Both the position numbers and the translations under genes were made by a program. From positions 19,908-83,907 of the forward strand of contig JAAFIK010000003.1 in assembly GCA_013298665.1 (NCBI GenBank): a DNA stretch of 64,000 bases, read 5' to 3'. The stretch comes from Chitinophagales bacterium (GTDB lineage Bacteria; Bacteroidota; Bacteroidia; Chitinophagales; Chitinophagaceae). Positions 9,166 through 19,600 of this stretch are shown in pieces. Each line of letters opens with the position of its first letter. Within the stretch, counting starts at the first letter, position 1. The notes under the pieces were generated by a model. It did no database searches and was not told the DNA's origin. It saw nothing but the letters and a program-made list of their open reading frames with translations.

Positions 9166-9783
9166 TTATAATTCCTGAAGGGCAAGGTGTTCTGTGATCA
9201 ACAGCCGGTACTGTGTCAGATCCGGCAATGGCTTGTCTGTGCTTTTTGCCTGTTCATCCCTGCGGCGCAGTGCTACATACTGGTCTGCGAGCGGATCGTT
9301 TTCAAAAACGGCAGCCTCGGCCGCTGTCATTGGGCCTCCCTGCATAACGAGGGTCTGTTTGCTTGCTTCAGAAAGAAGTGCATAATAGTCGGGGAATTTG
9401 AATGTGAGGTAGCGCTTGGCTGCTACATGGCTGGCAACAAGGGATACAATCTTTCCGGAGAATCCCCGGCTTTTCAGAAAGGCTGCCCCGAGCATTTCAT
9501 GATCGGCAACACCAAATGCATCCATATGCTGTACTTCCATTTCCGGGTGGGCATAGGCGCATAAGTGCCCGATGTCGTGCAGGAATGATGCAAGTACCAC
9601 TTCATCATCGCCCCCTTCTGCTTCAGCCAGTTGCGCACACTGGCACATGTGCTGTACCTGCGATACGGGCTCGCCGATATAGTCGGCATGGCCATACTGT
9701 TCATACAATGCCATGATTTCGTCAACCGTTGCTGCTACTTTTGCTGCTCCTTCCATATACTGTGTTTGTTGTGTTGCGGCCAT
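9166..9783 (-). CDS. PhnZ-like HD-domain mixed-valent iron oxygenase
   Basis: A 205-residue HD-domain protein with the residues that define PhnZ-type phosphonate oxygenases. The lid motif YIGEPVSQVQHMCQCA carries Tyr35 and Glu38 ten and seven residues before metal ligand His45, the spacing of Tyr24/Glu27/His34 in PhnZ. HDIGHL provides His69-Asp70 and His73; DHEMLG (His95) and ASHVAAKRYL (His119, Lys123) supply further ligands and a phosphonate contact. PhnZ uses a di-iron centre and O2 to cleave 1-hydroxy-2-aminoethylphosphonate to glycine and phosphate. No PhnY 2-oxoglutarate hydroxylase is present in this operon, so the source of a hydroxylated substrate is open. Confidence 0.87.
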   Translation of the reverse strand: MAATQQTQYMEGAAKVAATVDEIMALYEQYGHADYIGEPVSQVQHMCQCAQLAEAEGGDDEVVLASFLHDIGHLCAYAHPEMEVQHMDAFGVADHEMLGAAFLKSRGFSGKIVSLVASHVAAKRYLTFKFPDYYALLSEASKQTLVMQGGPMTAAEAAVFENDPLADQYVALRRRDEQAKSTDKPLPDLTQYRLLITEHLALQEL

Positions 9784-9795
9784 TTTTATATGGGT

Positions 9796-12237
9796 TTAAT
9801 CCCTGTCTTTGCCCTTTTTTTCATCACCTGTTGCGGTTTGCAGAAAAGCACTCCGCCTTGGCGCGGGCATTATACTTCTTTCACCTTTTACCGCCTTCCA
9901 GATGACCTGGCTGAACAGGAGATCGGGGGCACGGTCTTCCCTGCTGAAATCGAATGTTTCGCTCAGGCGTGCACTTGCTGTAGCCCGGGTATTTTTATCA
10001 CCAAGGTTTACCCGGGCGGGTACAGCGGTGAATATCGTGGTATCGGGTGTTTGGGAAAAGCACCGCCACATGGGCACTGCTGCGGCATCGTACTGGCTCA
10101 TCGGCGGTAAGCCCAGTATCAATTCTATGGTACGGAGCATTGATGATGTGGAATAGGGGGTATGGTCCGCAAATTGTCTTTTTACCCAACCCCCGGCCAC
10201 ATAAGCAGTAGACCGGTGTGCATCAATATGATCCGGGCCATTCTGTGCATCGTCTTCTGTAATAAATACCACGCTTTCTTTCCAGATGCTGCTCCTCGAT
10301 AAATACTCCACAAACATACCCACGGCAAGATCATTATCTGCTACGTGCGCAAACGGAGTAGGGCGACCGATGCGCTGCCCTTCTGTATGGTCATTGATAA
10401 AGCGCAATGAATTGAAACGGGGTACCTGGTTGGCCAGCAGCAGCGAATTAAACTCCCTGCGCCATTGGTAAAAACGGGTGGTATCCCGTACACTTTCATC
10501 CCAACTGGTATAGTAGGGGCAGAAATGATTTTCGAGAATGGGGATATTGGCTTTGTAGTCGTCGGCAAACTCTCCGTAGGTGCGGTAGCTCAGGCCTGCT
10601 CTTTTGCAATAATCCCAGATGAAGCCATTTTTAGGATTGGCGATGGCCCGGTTGCCTTCAGCATCATAGTTACCGCCACGATTGCCATAGCTGCTTACCC
10701 ATGTCTTTTCGAGGTAATCGTTTGCATTGGCAGACAGTGACCAGTTGTGCCCGTCAGCGCTTACTTCACCATCCACATAAAAGTGATCGAGCAGTACAAA
10801 CGTCTTAGCCAGCTTATGCTGATTGGGGGTGATGTTTTCGCCAAAGAGTACCAGGCTGGTATCACCATCGCCTTCTTTTACATCGCCGAGCACCTGGTCG
10901 TAAGTCCGGTTTTCTTTGATGATGTAAAAAACATACCTGATGGGAGAGGGATCGCCTACTTTCATCGGTATGGGATTGCCTGGTTCTCCGGCAGCCAGTA
11001 ATTCCTTGTCTTTGGTATAAGGCGTATTTTCATACACTGTTTTTGCATAAGCAGCAAGTGTTTTTGCAGATGGTTCGTTGATGATGCTTAACGTACCTTT
11101 CATCAGCCCGCCAATGTATTCCACTTTTGTTGCTGCGGGCTTTTCTCCCTTCTGGTAAGTAACTTTCTGCTTTGCGCTTACGGGGTTCGGGCCGTTTGGA
11201 TTGGCAAAAGAAGAAAATCCCTTACCATTTGTTACCCATATTTTTCTGCCGGTTACTTTTACATTTGTCGGGTACCAGCCTACGGGTATAAAACCCTTTG
11301 CCCGGCTGTTGCCCTTTTCGGATACATCAAATACCGCCAGGCAGTTGTTGTCGGCATTGGCAATATACAGGGTCTGTTGGTTTTCCGAAAGTGCCAGGCC
11401 ATTACTGGCAGAACCGGCAGGTGCATTCGGGTAGAGTGCTGCATTCAGTACCTCTGTTACTTTTCTGGCGGGTACATCAATCACAGAAACGCTGTTGTCG
11501 TTTGCATTGGCCACAAAGAGCCGCTTCCCGTTTTTGGATAGCAGGAGTTCGTTCGGATTGTCGCCCACGGCAATGGAGTCGGTTATTTTTGCATTGGCGA
11601 TATCATAGACCATCACTTTGTCGCCACCCCAAAGCGAAATGAATAATTCTTTTTTACCGGCTGAAAGTACGCAGGCGTATGCCTCAGCACCAAGCGGTAC
11701 CTCCCGGATGGTTTTTTTTGTGGCCATGTCAATCACATACAAGGCATTATTTTCCTTTGTAACCACAAATAATTTTTGCTGCGCATCATCTATGGCGATA
11801 CCTGCGGGCGAAATTTTGTTGGGCCAGGGGGCACCGAGTATAATCGTATCGGCAATGGATAATTTTTGGTTGATGATGTTGTAGCGTAATATCCAGTTGT
11901 CATTTCCGCCAGCCACAAACAGTGCGCGTTCGTTGGCGCTGAATGCGAGGCCATACCAGCATTTTGCAACTTCAATGTTATCGAGCACTTTTCCGGAAAC
12001 TGTATTGATGAGCTGCAGGCTCTGCACGCCCTGGCCATTATTGGTTACGGCCAGCAGTTTTTTTGATGCGGAAACGGCCATGTTCAGCGGCAGGTCGCCC
12101 AGCGGTAAGGACCGGCCCGCCGGGGAGAGTGTCCATCCATTGGGCAGGACTACTTTCGGGGCAGTCTTCTGGGCAAGCGCCATCACTGGCAGCAGTAACA
12201 AAGTAGCGGTACACCATTTTTTTATGCAAATCATCAT
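9796..12237 (-). CDS. YncE-like propeller / alkaline phosphatase-like phosphoesterase (paralog 1)
   Basis: An 813-residue exported protein: signal peptide to about residue 22, a YVTN/YncE-type beta-propeller (about 25-380, repeats such as KRLFVANANDNSVSVIDVP and QQTLYIANADNNCLAVFD), then a phosphoesterase domain of the PF04185/alkaline-phosphatase superfamily. The catalytic domain shows IIKENRTYDQVLGDV, DGEVSADGHNWS and ITEDDAQNGPDHIDAHRS, carrying the Asp and His metal ligands of phospholipase C-type enzymes. It probably releases phosphate or phosphonate head groups in the periplasm. It lies ten bases after its larger paralog and 12 bases before the PhnZ-like gene, so it belongs to the phosphonate operon; its natural ester is unknown. 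Confidence 0.85.
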   Translation of the reverse strand: MMICIKKWCTATLLLLPVMALAQKTAPKVVLPNGWTLSPAGRSLPLGDLPLNMAVSASKKLLAVTNNGQGVQSLQLINTVSGKVLDNIEVAKCWYGLAFSANERALFVAGGNDNWILRYNIINQKLSIADTIILGAPWPNKISPAGIAIDDAQQKLFVVTKENNALYVIDMATKKTIREVPLGAEAYACVLSAGKKELFISLWGGDKVMVYDIANAKITDSIAVGDNPNELLLSKNGKRLFVANANDNSVSVIDVPARKVTEVLNAALYPNAPAGSASNGLALSENQQTLYIANADNNCLAVFDVSEKGNSRAKGFIPVGWYPTNVKVTGRKIWVTNGKGFSSFANPNGPNPVSAKQKVTYQKGEKPAATKVEYIGGLMKGTLSIINEPSAKTLAAYAKTVYENTPYTKDKELLAAGEPGNPIPMKVGDPSPIRYVFYIIKENRTYDQVLGDVKEGDGDTSLVLFGENITPNQHKLAKTFVLLDHFYVDGEVSADGHNWSLSANANDYLEKTWVSSYGNRGGNYDAEGNRAIANPKNGFIWDYCKRAGLSYRTYGEFADDYKANIPILENHFCPYYTSWDESVRDTTRFYQWRREFNSLLLANQVPRFNSLRFINDHTEGQRIGRPTPFAHVADNDLAVGMFVEYLSRSSIWKESVVFITEDDAQNGPDHIDAHRSTAYVAGGWVKRQFADHTPYSTSSMLRTIELILGLPPMSQYDAAAVPMWRCFSQTPDTTIFTAVPARVNLGDKNTRATASARLSETFDFSREDRAPDLLFSQVIWKAVKGERSIMPAPRRSAFLQTATGDEKKGKDRD

Positions 12238-12247
12238 GTGCTTGTTT

Positions 12248-14947
12248 TTATTGATTGATGGCTTTTCGCATATCGGTTACATTATCCATGGCCGGGCCTT
12301 GCAGCACTTTACGCCAATCAATACTCCTGGGGTATTTTTTCATGGCTTTGTCTGCATCAAATACCCTTGTGTCGTGCTGTTCTAAAGTAAAGGGGGTGAA
12401 GTCAGGTTTGTCTGTAAAGAAATCCTGCAGTAGTGTTGCGGTTACATCATACTGGTTCACATAGTTTACGCCAAGGATATTGTATATGGTTTTAAGGATA
12501 GCGCCAAAGTTGGCATGTGTATGGCTCACGTATCCGTGTTTGACATATGGCCCTGCCATCATCAGTATGCTGCGGTGTGCGTCAATATGATCCACACCAC
12601 CCTGCGGATCGTCTTCTGTAATGATGACGAGCATATTTTTCCAGTAGGGGGTGCGGGACAGGAAATGCAGGATCCGGCCAACGGCAAGGTCATTGTCGGC
12701 CATAAATGAATGCCGGTAGGGGTAGCCATCATCCGGTCTTGGGGAGGCCGTATGGTCGTTGGGTACCTGCATGGCTACGAGGGCGGGCATCTTTTGCTTT
12801 CCGTGCAGCCACATTTTTGTAAACTCTTCTTCAAACTGGTTCATCCTGAACTGGTCGGGAATATTGGTATTGTAACCCGCATAATTGGTGCTGGTACGGG
12901 TATATAATGCTTTTTGCATAGGCACCATTACGGCATGTGCAGCACCGGTGGCCGTATCATGCCATTCTTCGCGTACGTGCGCGGTTTCATTGGCTTCGCC
13001 AAAATTGTAAAAGGAGATGTTTCTCCGCTCCAGGGCTTCCCATAACCCGCCTGTTTCTGCATAGTCTTCAGGATCCATGCTGCCTGTAGAGCCCGGGAAG
13101 CGCCGCCCGGGTGCTTTTGAAAACAACTTTGCCGTTTTACTTACATCGGAATTGGCTTCTACCCATTCGTTGGGAATTACGCCCATCATCCAGTGGTGGC
13201 CATGAATGGAGGCATCGCTGTCGCAGTAAAAATTATCGCTGAAGGCAAATTGCCTGGCTGCTTTATGGTGGTTGGGCGATACGCGCATGCCGGGGAATAA
13301 TGGACGGAGCGAGTCGGGGAGGGTATATTCGCAGTTTACGCCAAACCTGGCGAGGCTGCTGTCGCCTTCAGCATTTTTCAACTGACCGAACACTTCGTCA
13401 TAGGTGCGGTTTTCCTTAGTGATGTAAACGATGTGTTGTACCGGACTTTTTCTTATGCGGGGTAATGGTGGCAGTGGATTTCTGCCATCGTCCACCATTG
13501 TTTTTACCGTAAATGTATTGGCAATGGTCTGGCGGGTAAGGGCTGCCAGTGTTTCAGTATTGCCCAGTGGCACTTTTTGAAAACTGCCCAACTGGATATC
13601 GCCGATATAAGTTCCCTGTGGTGGCGCCGTAAAGCTTTTGCCGCCATTGGGGCCTGCACCCAGACCCCGGCAGGAGGTGATGTAGATTTCTTTTTCGTCT
13701 TTTGACAAACGCACCCTTGATGGCCCCCAGCCGGTGGGGATCAATCCTTTGGTGATTTTTTTGCGCAGGTCAATTACCGCTATGGCGTTGGCACCGAGCA
13801 ACGCTACATAAAGTGTCTGCTCATCTTTGCTCAGGGTAATACCAAAGGGCAGCAAACCACGGTAACGGTCGATGCGTTTATCCATGGTGATGGGAATATG
13901 ACCGATGATTTTATGCCGCTTATAATCGATCACTGAAATATTGTCGTTGGTGGCATTGGTTACATAAGCATAGGTTTTTCCTGCGGCAATAGAATTGGGG
14001 CTGGCACCGCCTACTACTTCCGCATCTTCAATCATCTCGCCTACCTGGTTGCCTGTTTTGAACTTATCCATTACCCGGTTGGTACGCAGATCGATGGTAA
14101 ATACACTCATCGCTTCCGGTGAAGCGGGACTGCCCACGCCCGGTATTTTTTTGCCTTCGATCATAGTACCTTCAATGGAGGCCTTTGTATTGTCGCCATA
14201 GGGGTGGCGTGAAATCATCATGGCCTCCTTGTTTTCTTTGGTCATGCCTTCCACGAGGGGATAGGCATACATGCCCACGTTGGCCACAAATGCAGTTTTT
14301 TTGTCCGGACTGATGGCAAGGCCAAAGGGTTGCCGGCCTGCGGGGATGGATGCGGTTATTTTATGCTGCAGCAGGTTATAGCGTACCAGGCGAAAGTTTC
14401 CCCTGTCGAGCACCAGGAGTTCATCATCATTCAGCAGCAGATCGGAAGTGAAACTGTCTTCAAAGTTCAGGCCATTTACCACACCATTGAGCGAAATGGA
14501 ATCGACCTGCTGCATCGTTTCAGTATCATAGACAACCACTGAACCATTGTCGCCACCACTCAGGTAAATGGTCCGGGAATCTTTGCCGAAGGCCACACCA
14601 AGGAAAGCGCCATCGGGGAGGGGAGATTTTATTTTTTTGTCATAGCCGGGTACCCTCAGGCCATTCATGGCAGCGATATCGATAAGGGTAAATACGCCAT
14701 TGTGCAGGGTTACCGCTTTTTTGCCATCAGGTGAAATGGCGAGGCCGAAGGGGTCGTGTGTGATGCGGAGCAAGCTGCCTGCGGGTGTAAGCAACCGGCC
14801 ACTGGGCAACACAGAAGTGCCGGTTTCATTAATGCTGCAAAAACGATCCTTACCGGGTACTTCCAGGATGGTAAAGGATTGTTGTGCCCGGCTGCAGTTG
14901 CAGGATAAAACAAAAAGCAATACGATAACTGATCTGTACATGTTCAA
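12248..14947 (-). CDS. YncE-like propeller / alkaline phosphatase-like phosphoesterase (paralog 2)
   Basis: An 899-residue paralog of the next gene with the same order of parts: signal peptide with possible lipobox (LLFVLSCNCSRAQ), YncE-type propeller (AYVTNATNDNISVIDYKRHK, TLYVALLGANAIAVIDLRKK), then the phosphoesterase domain with YITKENRTYDEVFGQLK, DNFYCDSDASIHGHHW and ITEDDPQGGVDHIDAHRS. The longer form has extra loops in the catalytic domain (about 560-650), suggesting a different substrate from paralog 1. It follows SusD after a 153-base gap that contains a hairpin, so it may be partly insulated from the susCD transcript. Confidence 0.85.
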   Translation of the reverse strand: MNMYRSVIVLLFVLSCNCSRAQQSFTILEVPGKDRFCSINETGTSVLPSGRLLTPAGSLLRITHDPFGLAISPDGKKAVTLHNGVFTLIDIAAMNGLRVPGYDKKIKSPLPDGAFLGVAFGKDSRTIYLSGGDNGSVVVYDTETMQQVDSISLNGVVNGLNFEDSFTSDLLLNDDELLVLDRGNFRLVRYNLLQHKITASIPAGRQPFGLAISPDKKTAFVANVGMYAYPLVEGMTKENKEAMMISRHPYGDNTKASIEGTMIEGKKIPGVGSPASPEAMSVFTIDLRTNRVMDKFKTGNQVGEMIEDAEVVGGASPNSIAAGKTYAYVTNATNDNISVIDYKRHKIIGHIPITMDKRIDRYRGLLPFGITLSKDEQTLYVALLGANAIAVIDLRKKITKGLIPTGWGPSRVRLSKDEKEIYITSCRGLGAGPNGGKSFTAPPQGTYIGDIQLGSFQKVPLGNTETLAALTRQTIANTFTVKTMVDDGRNPLPPLPRIRKSPVQHIVYITKENRTYDEVFGQLKNAEGDSSLARFGVNCEYTLPDSLRPLFPGMRVSPNHHKAARQFAFSDNFYCDSDASIHGHHWMMGVIPNEWVEANSDVSKTAKLFSKAPGRRFPGSTGSMDPEDYAETGGLWEALERRNISFYNFGEANETAHVREEWHDTATGAAHAVMVPMQKALYTRTSTNYAGYNTNIPDQFRMNQFEEEFTKMWLHGKQKMPALVAMQVPNDHTASPRPDDGYPYRHSFMADNDLAVGRILHFLSRTPYWKNMLVIITEDDPQGGVDHIDAHRSILMMAGPYVKHGYVSHTHANFGAILKTIYNILGVNYVNQYDVTATLLQDFFTDKPDFTPFTLEQHDTRVFDADKAMKKYPRSIDWRKVLQGPAMDNVTDMRKAINQ

Positions 14948-15045
14948 TATTTATCTCAACGCCTGCGGTATTGCGATGCTGATATCCACCATGCCGCAAA
15001 CAAAACTACGGTTAAAAAAACTGCGGATGTTTATTTGCCAACAGT

Positions 15046-15073
15046 AAGGCGGAATTTAGATAAATTCCGCCTT
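15046..15073. terminator. Perfect 13-bp hairpin between susD-like and phosphoesterase genes
   Basis: AAGGCGGAATTTA (15046-15058) and TAAATTCCGCCTT (15061-15073) pair perfectly with a two-base loop. It sits between the stop of the SusD-like gene (15101) and the start of the phosphoesterase (14947) on the minus strand. No T-run follows directly in the direction of transcription, so it may be a weak terminator, a processing site or an mRNA-stabilising hairpin that sets susCD levels above those of the enzymes. Confidence 0.45.
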
Positions 15074-15100
15074 TATATCTACCCTTTTTTAAAAAAATGA

Positions 15101-16660
15101 TTATTTGATAATCCACATTTTGGCATTGATGTCATCGTTGCCACCGTATTGGGATTGTATGGCACTGTTCACATTTGCTGCATTTACGGCTTTTTCTGCT
15201 GCGGGATATTGAAAGCGTAAGGCAACCCTGTTGCTGTTGCCTGATCCTGCACCCGTTTGAAATGCCGGCATGCCCGTTCTTCTCCAGTTATAGTAAGCTT
15301 CCCAGCCACTGTTCTGGTAAAAGGCCAGGTATTTCTGCGTCAGTATCTGGTTGAGGCCACCGGTGGTATTGCCGGCATATTTAACAGTTCCCTGGTTGTA
15401 ATAGGCATCCCAATCGAAGTTGATGGTATAGCTGTTGTAGTCGGCAAGTGAGCCGCCTATTTTTTGAAAATTGACAGTGTTTACCCCATTGGCGAGGCCA
15501 TAAAAACCGATGCTGGCCTTTATGCCTTTGCTGTACCAGTCTTCTGCGTTGCCGGTAACCCAGCCGCGATTGATGGCTTCTGCAATATTGAAACACATTT
15601 CAGGGTATCCTATCTGGATGCAGTTTTCTGCGGTGTACGTACTGTAATAGCGTTTACGGTTGATAAATGAATACAACCCCTTGCCTGCATTGGAACTCAT
15701 GGTGGCAAGGTCTTCCCCGCTGTTTGAACCCTGAAAAGCCTGGAAACTGTTGGGGGCTGCACCGGCGCGTACCAGCGAATCTGCCGGTTCGGCAACAACA
15801 AATGTGCGGGGATCTTTGAAAGCAACCAGCGTATTGAGGTAGGTGGCTGCCATATTGTAGCGTGCAACATCAAAACCATAGGAATCCGGGTTGGTGGGAT
15901 ATTTGTTATACTGGTTGTTATAGACATATTGCATATTATCCGCCATACCTGTAAACATGGCATACTTTGACGCGTTGCTGAGTGTTTCCGCAAACTTCTG
16001 TTTGATGTTAAGGTCTGTATCACTGGCATAACGGCTCAACTGGATCAATACCCGCAGTTTGAATGCACTCACTACTTTACGCCACCTGGCAAGGTCGTTG
16101 CTGAAGTAGAAGTCGCCGGATAAAACATAGTTCCCTTTGGTGATTACGGAACCCATATCATTATTGGCTTCTTCGAGCCAGGTCAGTACCTGTTTGAAAA
16201 CATCTTTTTGTGTATCGTACCTGGGCGTGAAATTGCTGAGCGACTGGAGCGCTTCGGTCATCGGGATATCACCCGTTTGCATGGTGAGGTTGTAATACAG
16301 GTAAGCCCGGAGAAATTTACCGATCGCACTGTACGGATTGGGTGCAGGCGCGCCTTTAGCAGCTTCTTCCTCCATTTTCAGCACATTTTTCAGTATGGCG
16401 TAAGTATTGTACGATACGTTGGTCCAGTTGTATTGCTGATCGCCATAGTAGGCATAGTTGCAGCAGTAGAACTGGTTCCAGCGTTGTGTGGAATTGAACG
16501 GACCGTAGTAAACATCTGTCAGCACCCCACCGAGTACAAGATTGGGTGGAACGGCCGTGGGACGGTTGGGGTCGGTCTGCAGGTCGTCAAATTTCTTTTT
16601 GCAGGATACCGCACCAAGCATCGGTAAAGCAATGGCGAGGATATATATTATCTTTTTCAT
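15101..16660 (-). CDS. SusD/RagB-like outer-membrane lipoprotein
   Basis: A 519-residue surface lipoprotein. The signal ends in lipobox LGAVSCKKK with the acylated Cys at residue 20, followed by KFDDLQTDPNRPTAVPPNLV, typical of SusD-like family 2 (PF12771). Alpha-helical TPR-like segments follow (ARWRKVVSAFKLRVLIQLSRY, YPEMCFNIAEAINRGWV), and the C-terminal WEAYYNWRRTGMPAF is the usual family ending. It caps the SusC channel encoded immediately upstream (18-base gap) and would bind the substrate outside the cell. Gene context suggests a phosphonate-containing or phosphorylated compound, not a glycan. Confidence 0.93.
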   Translation of the reverse strand: MKKIIYILAIALPMLGAVSCKKKFDDLQTDPNRPTAVPPNLVLGGVLTDVYYGPFNSTQRWNQFYCCNYAYYGDQQYNWTNVSYNTYAILKNVLKMEEEAAKGAPAPNPYSAIGKFLRAYLYYNLTMQTGDIPMTEALQSLSNFTPRYDTQKDVFKQVLTWLEEANNDMGSVITKGNYVLSGDFYFSNDLARWRKVVSAFKLRVLIQLSRYASDTDLNIKQKFAETLSNASKYAMFTGMADNMQYVYNNQYNKYPTNPDSYGFDVARYNMAATYLNTLVAFKDPRTFVVAEPADSLVRAGAAPNSFQAFQGSNSGEDLATMSSNAGKGLYSFINRKRYYSTYTAENCIQIGYPEMCFNIAEAINRGWVTGNAEDWYSKGIKASIGFYGLANGVNTVNFQKIGGSLADYNSYTINFDWDAYYNQGTVKYAGNTTGGLNQILTQKYLAFYQNSGWEAYYNWRRTGMPAFQTGAGSGNSNRVALRFQYPAAEKAVNAANVNSAIQSQYGGNDDINAKMWIIK

Positions 16661-16678
16661 TTGAATCTATTTATCAGT

Positions 16679-19600
16679 TTAGAAAACAAAATTGATGTTG
16701 AACCCATAACTGCGGGTGGTGGGTGTTTGCAGGTTGATGCTGGACTGGCTGCCGGCATACTGGTCGATGTCCACATCCTTAAAGCGGTTGTCCCTGATTA
16801 CATAGAGCAGGTTACGCGCTACAAACGACATGGAAGCACCCTGGATAAATCCGCGCCCTAAAAACTTTTTGGGCAGACTGTACCCCAGCACTATTTCACG
16901 AAGTTTGAAGAAGGTCTTGCTCATCATATTGGGTTCGGGAATACTGTGTACCCGGCTGATGTAATCCTGTACAAATGTTTTGGTGGTATTATTGGCAAAC
17001 TGCAGGTTGGCGTAGTTGGTGATCTGCCCGGTAACGGCATCAAAGGCTATGGGTACACCATTGGATACCTGAACACCTTCGCCCGTATAAGCTTTGTTGC
17101 CGAGATTGTCTTCAATACGCGCAATCCCGAATGCTCCCTGTATGGTTTCGATATGTCTGCCCCCCTGGAAAGTTTTCTTGCGTACATAATCTTCCATCAC
17201 ACCACCCACGCGGCCATCTACCTGAAAACTCAGGGTAATGTCTTTGTACCTGAATTTGTTGGTCATACCCCAAACCCAGTCGGGGTTTGCCGTGCCGGCA
17301 TACTGCGCTACGGGTAATATGATGGGCCGGCCACCAGCATCGTTAATGATGCGGCCATCCTGTGTGCGGGCAAACTTGCGGATATAGACTTCATCTACAC
17401 GGCTGCCTACTTTGTAGAACGTATTCAGTGCAGCTACGCCGGCCGGCAGTTCCTTAAAGGTTTCTTTGAAAGTGGACAAGTTGAGCAATACATCCCAACT
17501 GAAGCCATTGCGCAATTTCACCGGTGTGCCTGTTACAGAGAGTTCAAAACCTCTTTTCTGTGTCTTGGTGGCATTGAGCGTATAGTTGCTGTAGCCTGAT
17601 GCTGAAGATATCTGTTTGCTGAAAATCTGTGGCCCGTCAATATAATTAAAGTAAGCCACATCAACGCTCAGCCTGTTTTTCAGGAAGCGCATATCCAGCC
17701 CAAGCTCCGTACTGGTGCGGTTGTCTGGTTTGATGTTATCGTCCACTAAGGAATTGGTAAACCTTGCTTCTGTTATATTATTGTAACCAGCCGTTGTACT
17801 GTACACACTGCTGTTGTTGTAAGAAGGTCCGCCATAGGTGGAAGTGTATTCTGCACCGTAGCCCAGCGGATAACTATTACCCGGTGTGGCACCGATGGTA
17901 CCGGATACAAAATTACCGCCACCGCGAACGGCAGCAAATGAGCCCCTGAGTTTGAGCAGGGAAATAAAGCCAGGCAGTTTGGCGTAATCTGAAATGACTG
18001 TGCTTGCACTCACGGAAGGGTAGAAGAAGGTATTGTTTTTGGAAAACAGTGCCGACAGTTTGTCGATACGTCCGGTTGCATTGATGTTGGCATATTTACC
18101 CAGGCCAAAGTCAACAGAAGTAAATGCACTTAATACCCGCATGTCTGAAGAAAAGTTGTAGGCTTTAACAGGATTCCGGCTGTTGGCGAATGTATAGACA
18201 TTCGGCACATTCAGGTAATCTGTGGTGATAAAACTGGACGAGTAATTGAATGAACGGAGGTTGGTGCCTGCAAATCCGTTGATGTTGAGGAAATTGGCAA
18301 TTTTTGGTGATTTTAAACGCAGCATGAGTTCGGTATTGTTTTCAAACAGCGACCGCTTGTCTTCCCGATAGTCACCACGGCCTTCTTCGCGTCCATACGG
18401 GTGTGCAGAGAAAGGCATTTTTTCCGTACGCGTCAGGTCGTAAGTGGTGATGGAGGTGCGCGCCATCAACTCGGCAACATTGTTGAATTTGTACGTTAAA
18501 GTAGTGTAGGCATAGATGTCATTCTTGTGGTGACCGCGCAGCCATTCGTAACTCATGAAGTATGGGTTGTGGTAGCGCTGGTATTCTGCATATATGCTTT
18601 GTACACCTTCTTTGCCGGGTTGCCAGTAACTGCGCATATCATCGATATTCCAGTCGGCAGCACCCCAGATGGTAATATTGTAGATGACACTGTTGGGACC
18701 ATAGTTTACATCCGGGATATTATCGGTGTATTGTTTGTTAAAATTGATATTGGCATCCAGCGTTAATTTTTTGCTGAACCGGAGGGTGGATGCCAGGTTG
18801 AAGCTTGTTGAATTGAGACTGGTATTGGGAACCAATCCGCGTTGATAGGTATGCCCCACGGAAAAACGGAGGTCATATTTTTCTCCGCTTGCGGCTACGG
18901 AGATATTGTTGGTGGAGAGGATGCCTGTTTGTATAAAGCGCTTCAGGTTATCTCTACCACGGGCTACCCAGGGTGTTTTGGCCCGGATGCCGGTTACCGG
19001 ATCAACGGGGCTGTCGTATTGTTCAATCAACTGGCCGTCAAATCTTGGTCCCCAGATATCATAATCATTATCATTGATGCCCCCGCCCTTGCCATCACCG
19101 AATTTATACTTGCCGTGATCGCCGGGGCCATACAGATCCTGCGTTTTGGGCAGTGCAATAAAACCGTTGTTGAATTGTGTGCTGCTGTTGAACTCAACAG
19201 CGATGCCGCGTTTGTCTTTTGTGCCTTTTTTTGTGTTGATGATGATGGCGCCGTTTTGTCCGCGATAGCCGTATAATGCAGACGCAACAGGGCCTTTTAG
19301 TACGGTATAGCTTTCAATATCATCTGAGTTGATGTTCCAGGTATCGGAGTTGATGGGTACACCATCCACCACATAAAGGCTGATGGCACCACCGCGGAGC
19401 AATACCTGCGGGTTGCCGAGCAGTTCGGCAGAGGCGCCTACTGTTAATCCGGATACCTTGCCCACCAATGAATTGATTGCATTCGGCTCCCTTGCTTTTA
19501 CCAGGTCTTCTCCTTTGACTTCCTGCGTGGAGTAACCGATGATCTTCTTGTCTTTTTTCACACCAAGTGCGGTTACGACTACATCGGTCAATTGTTTATT

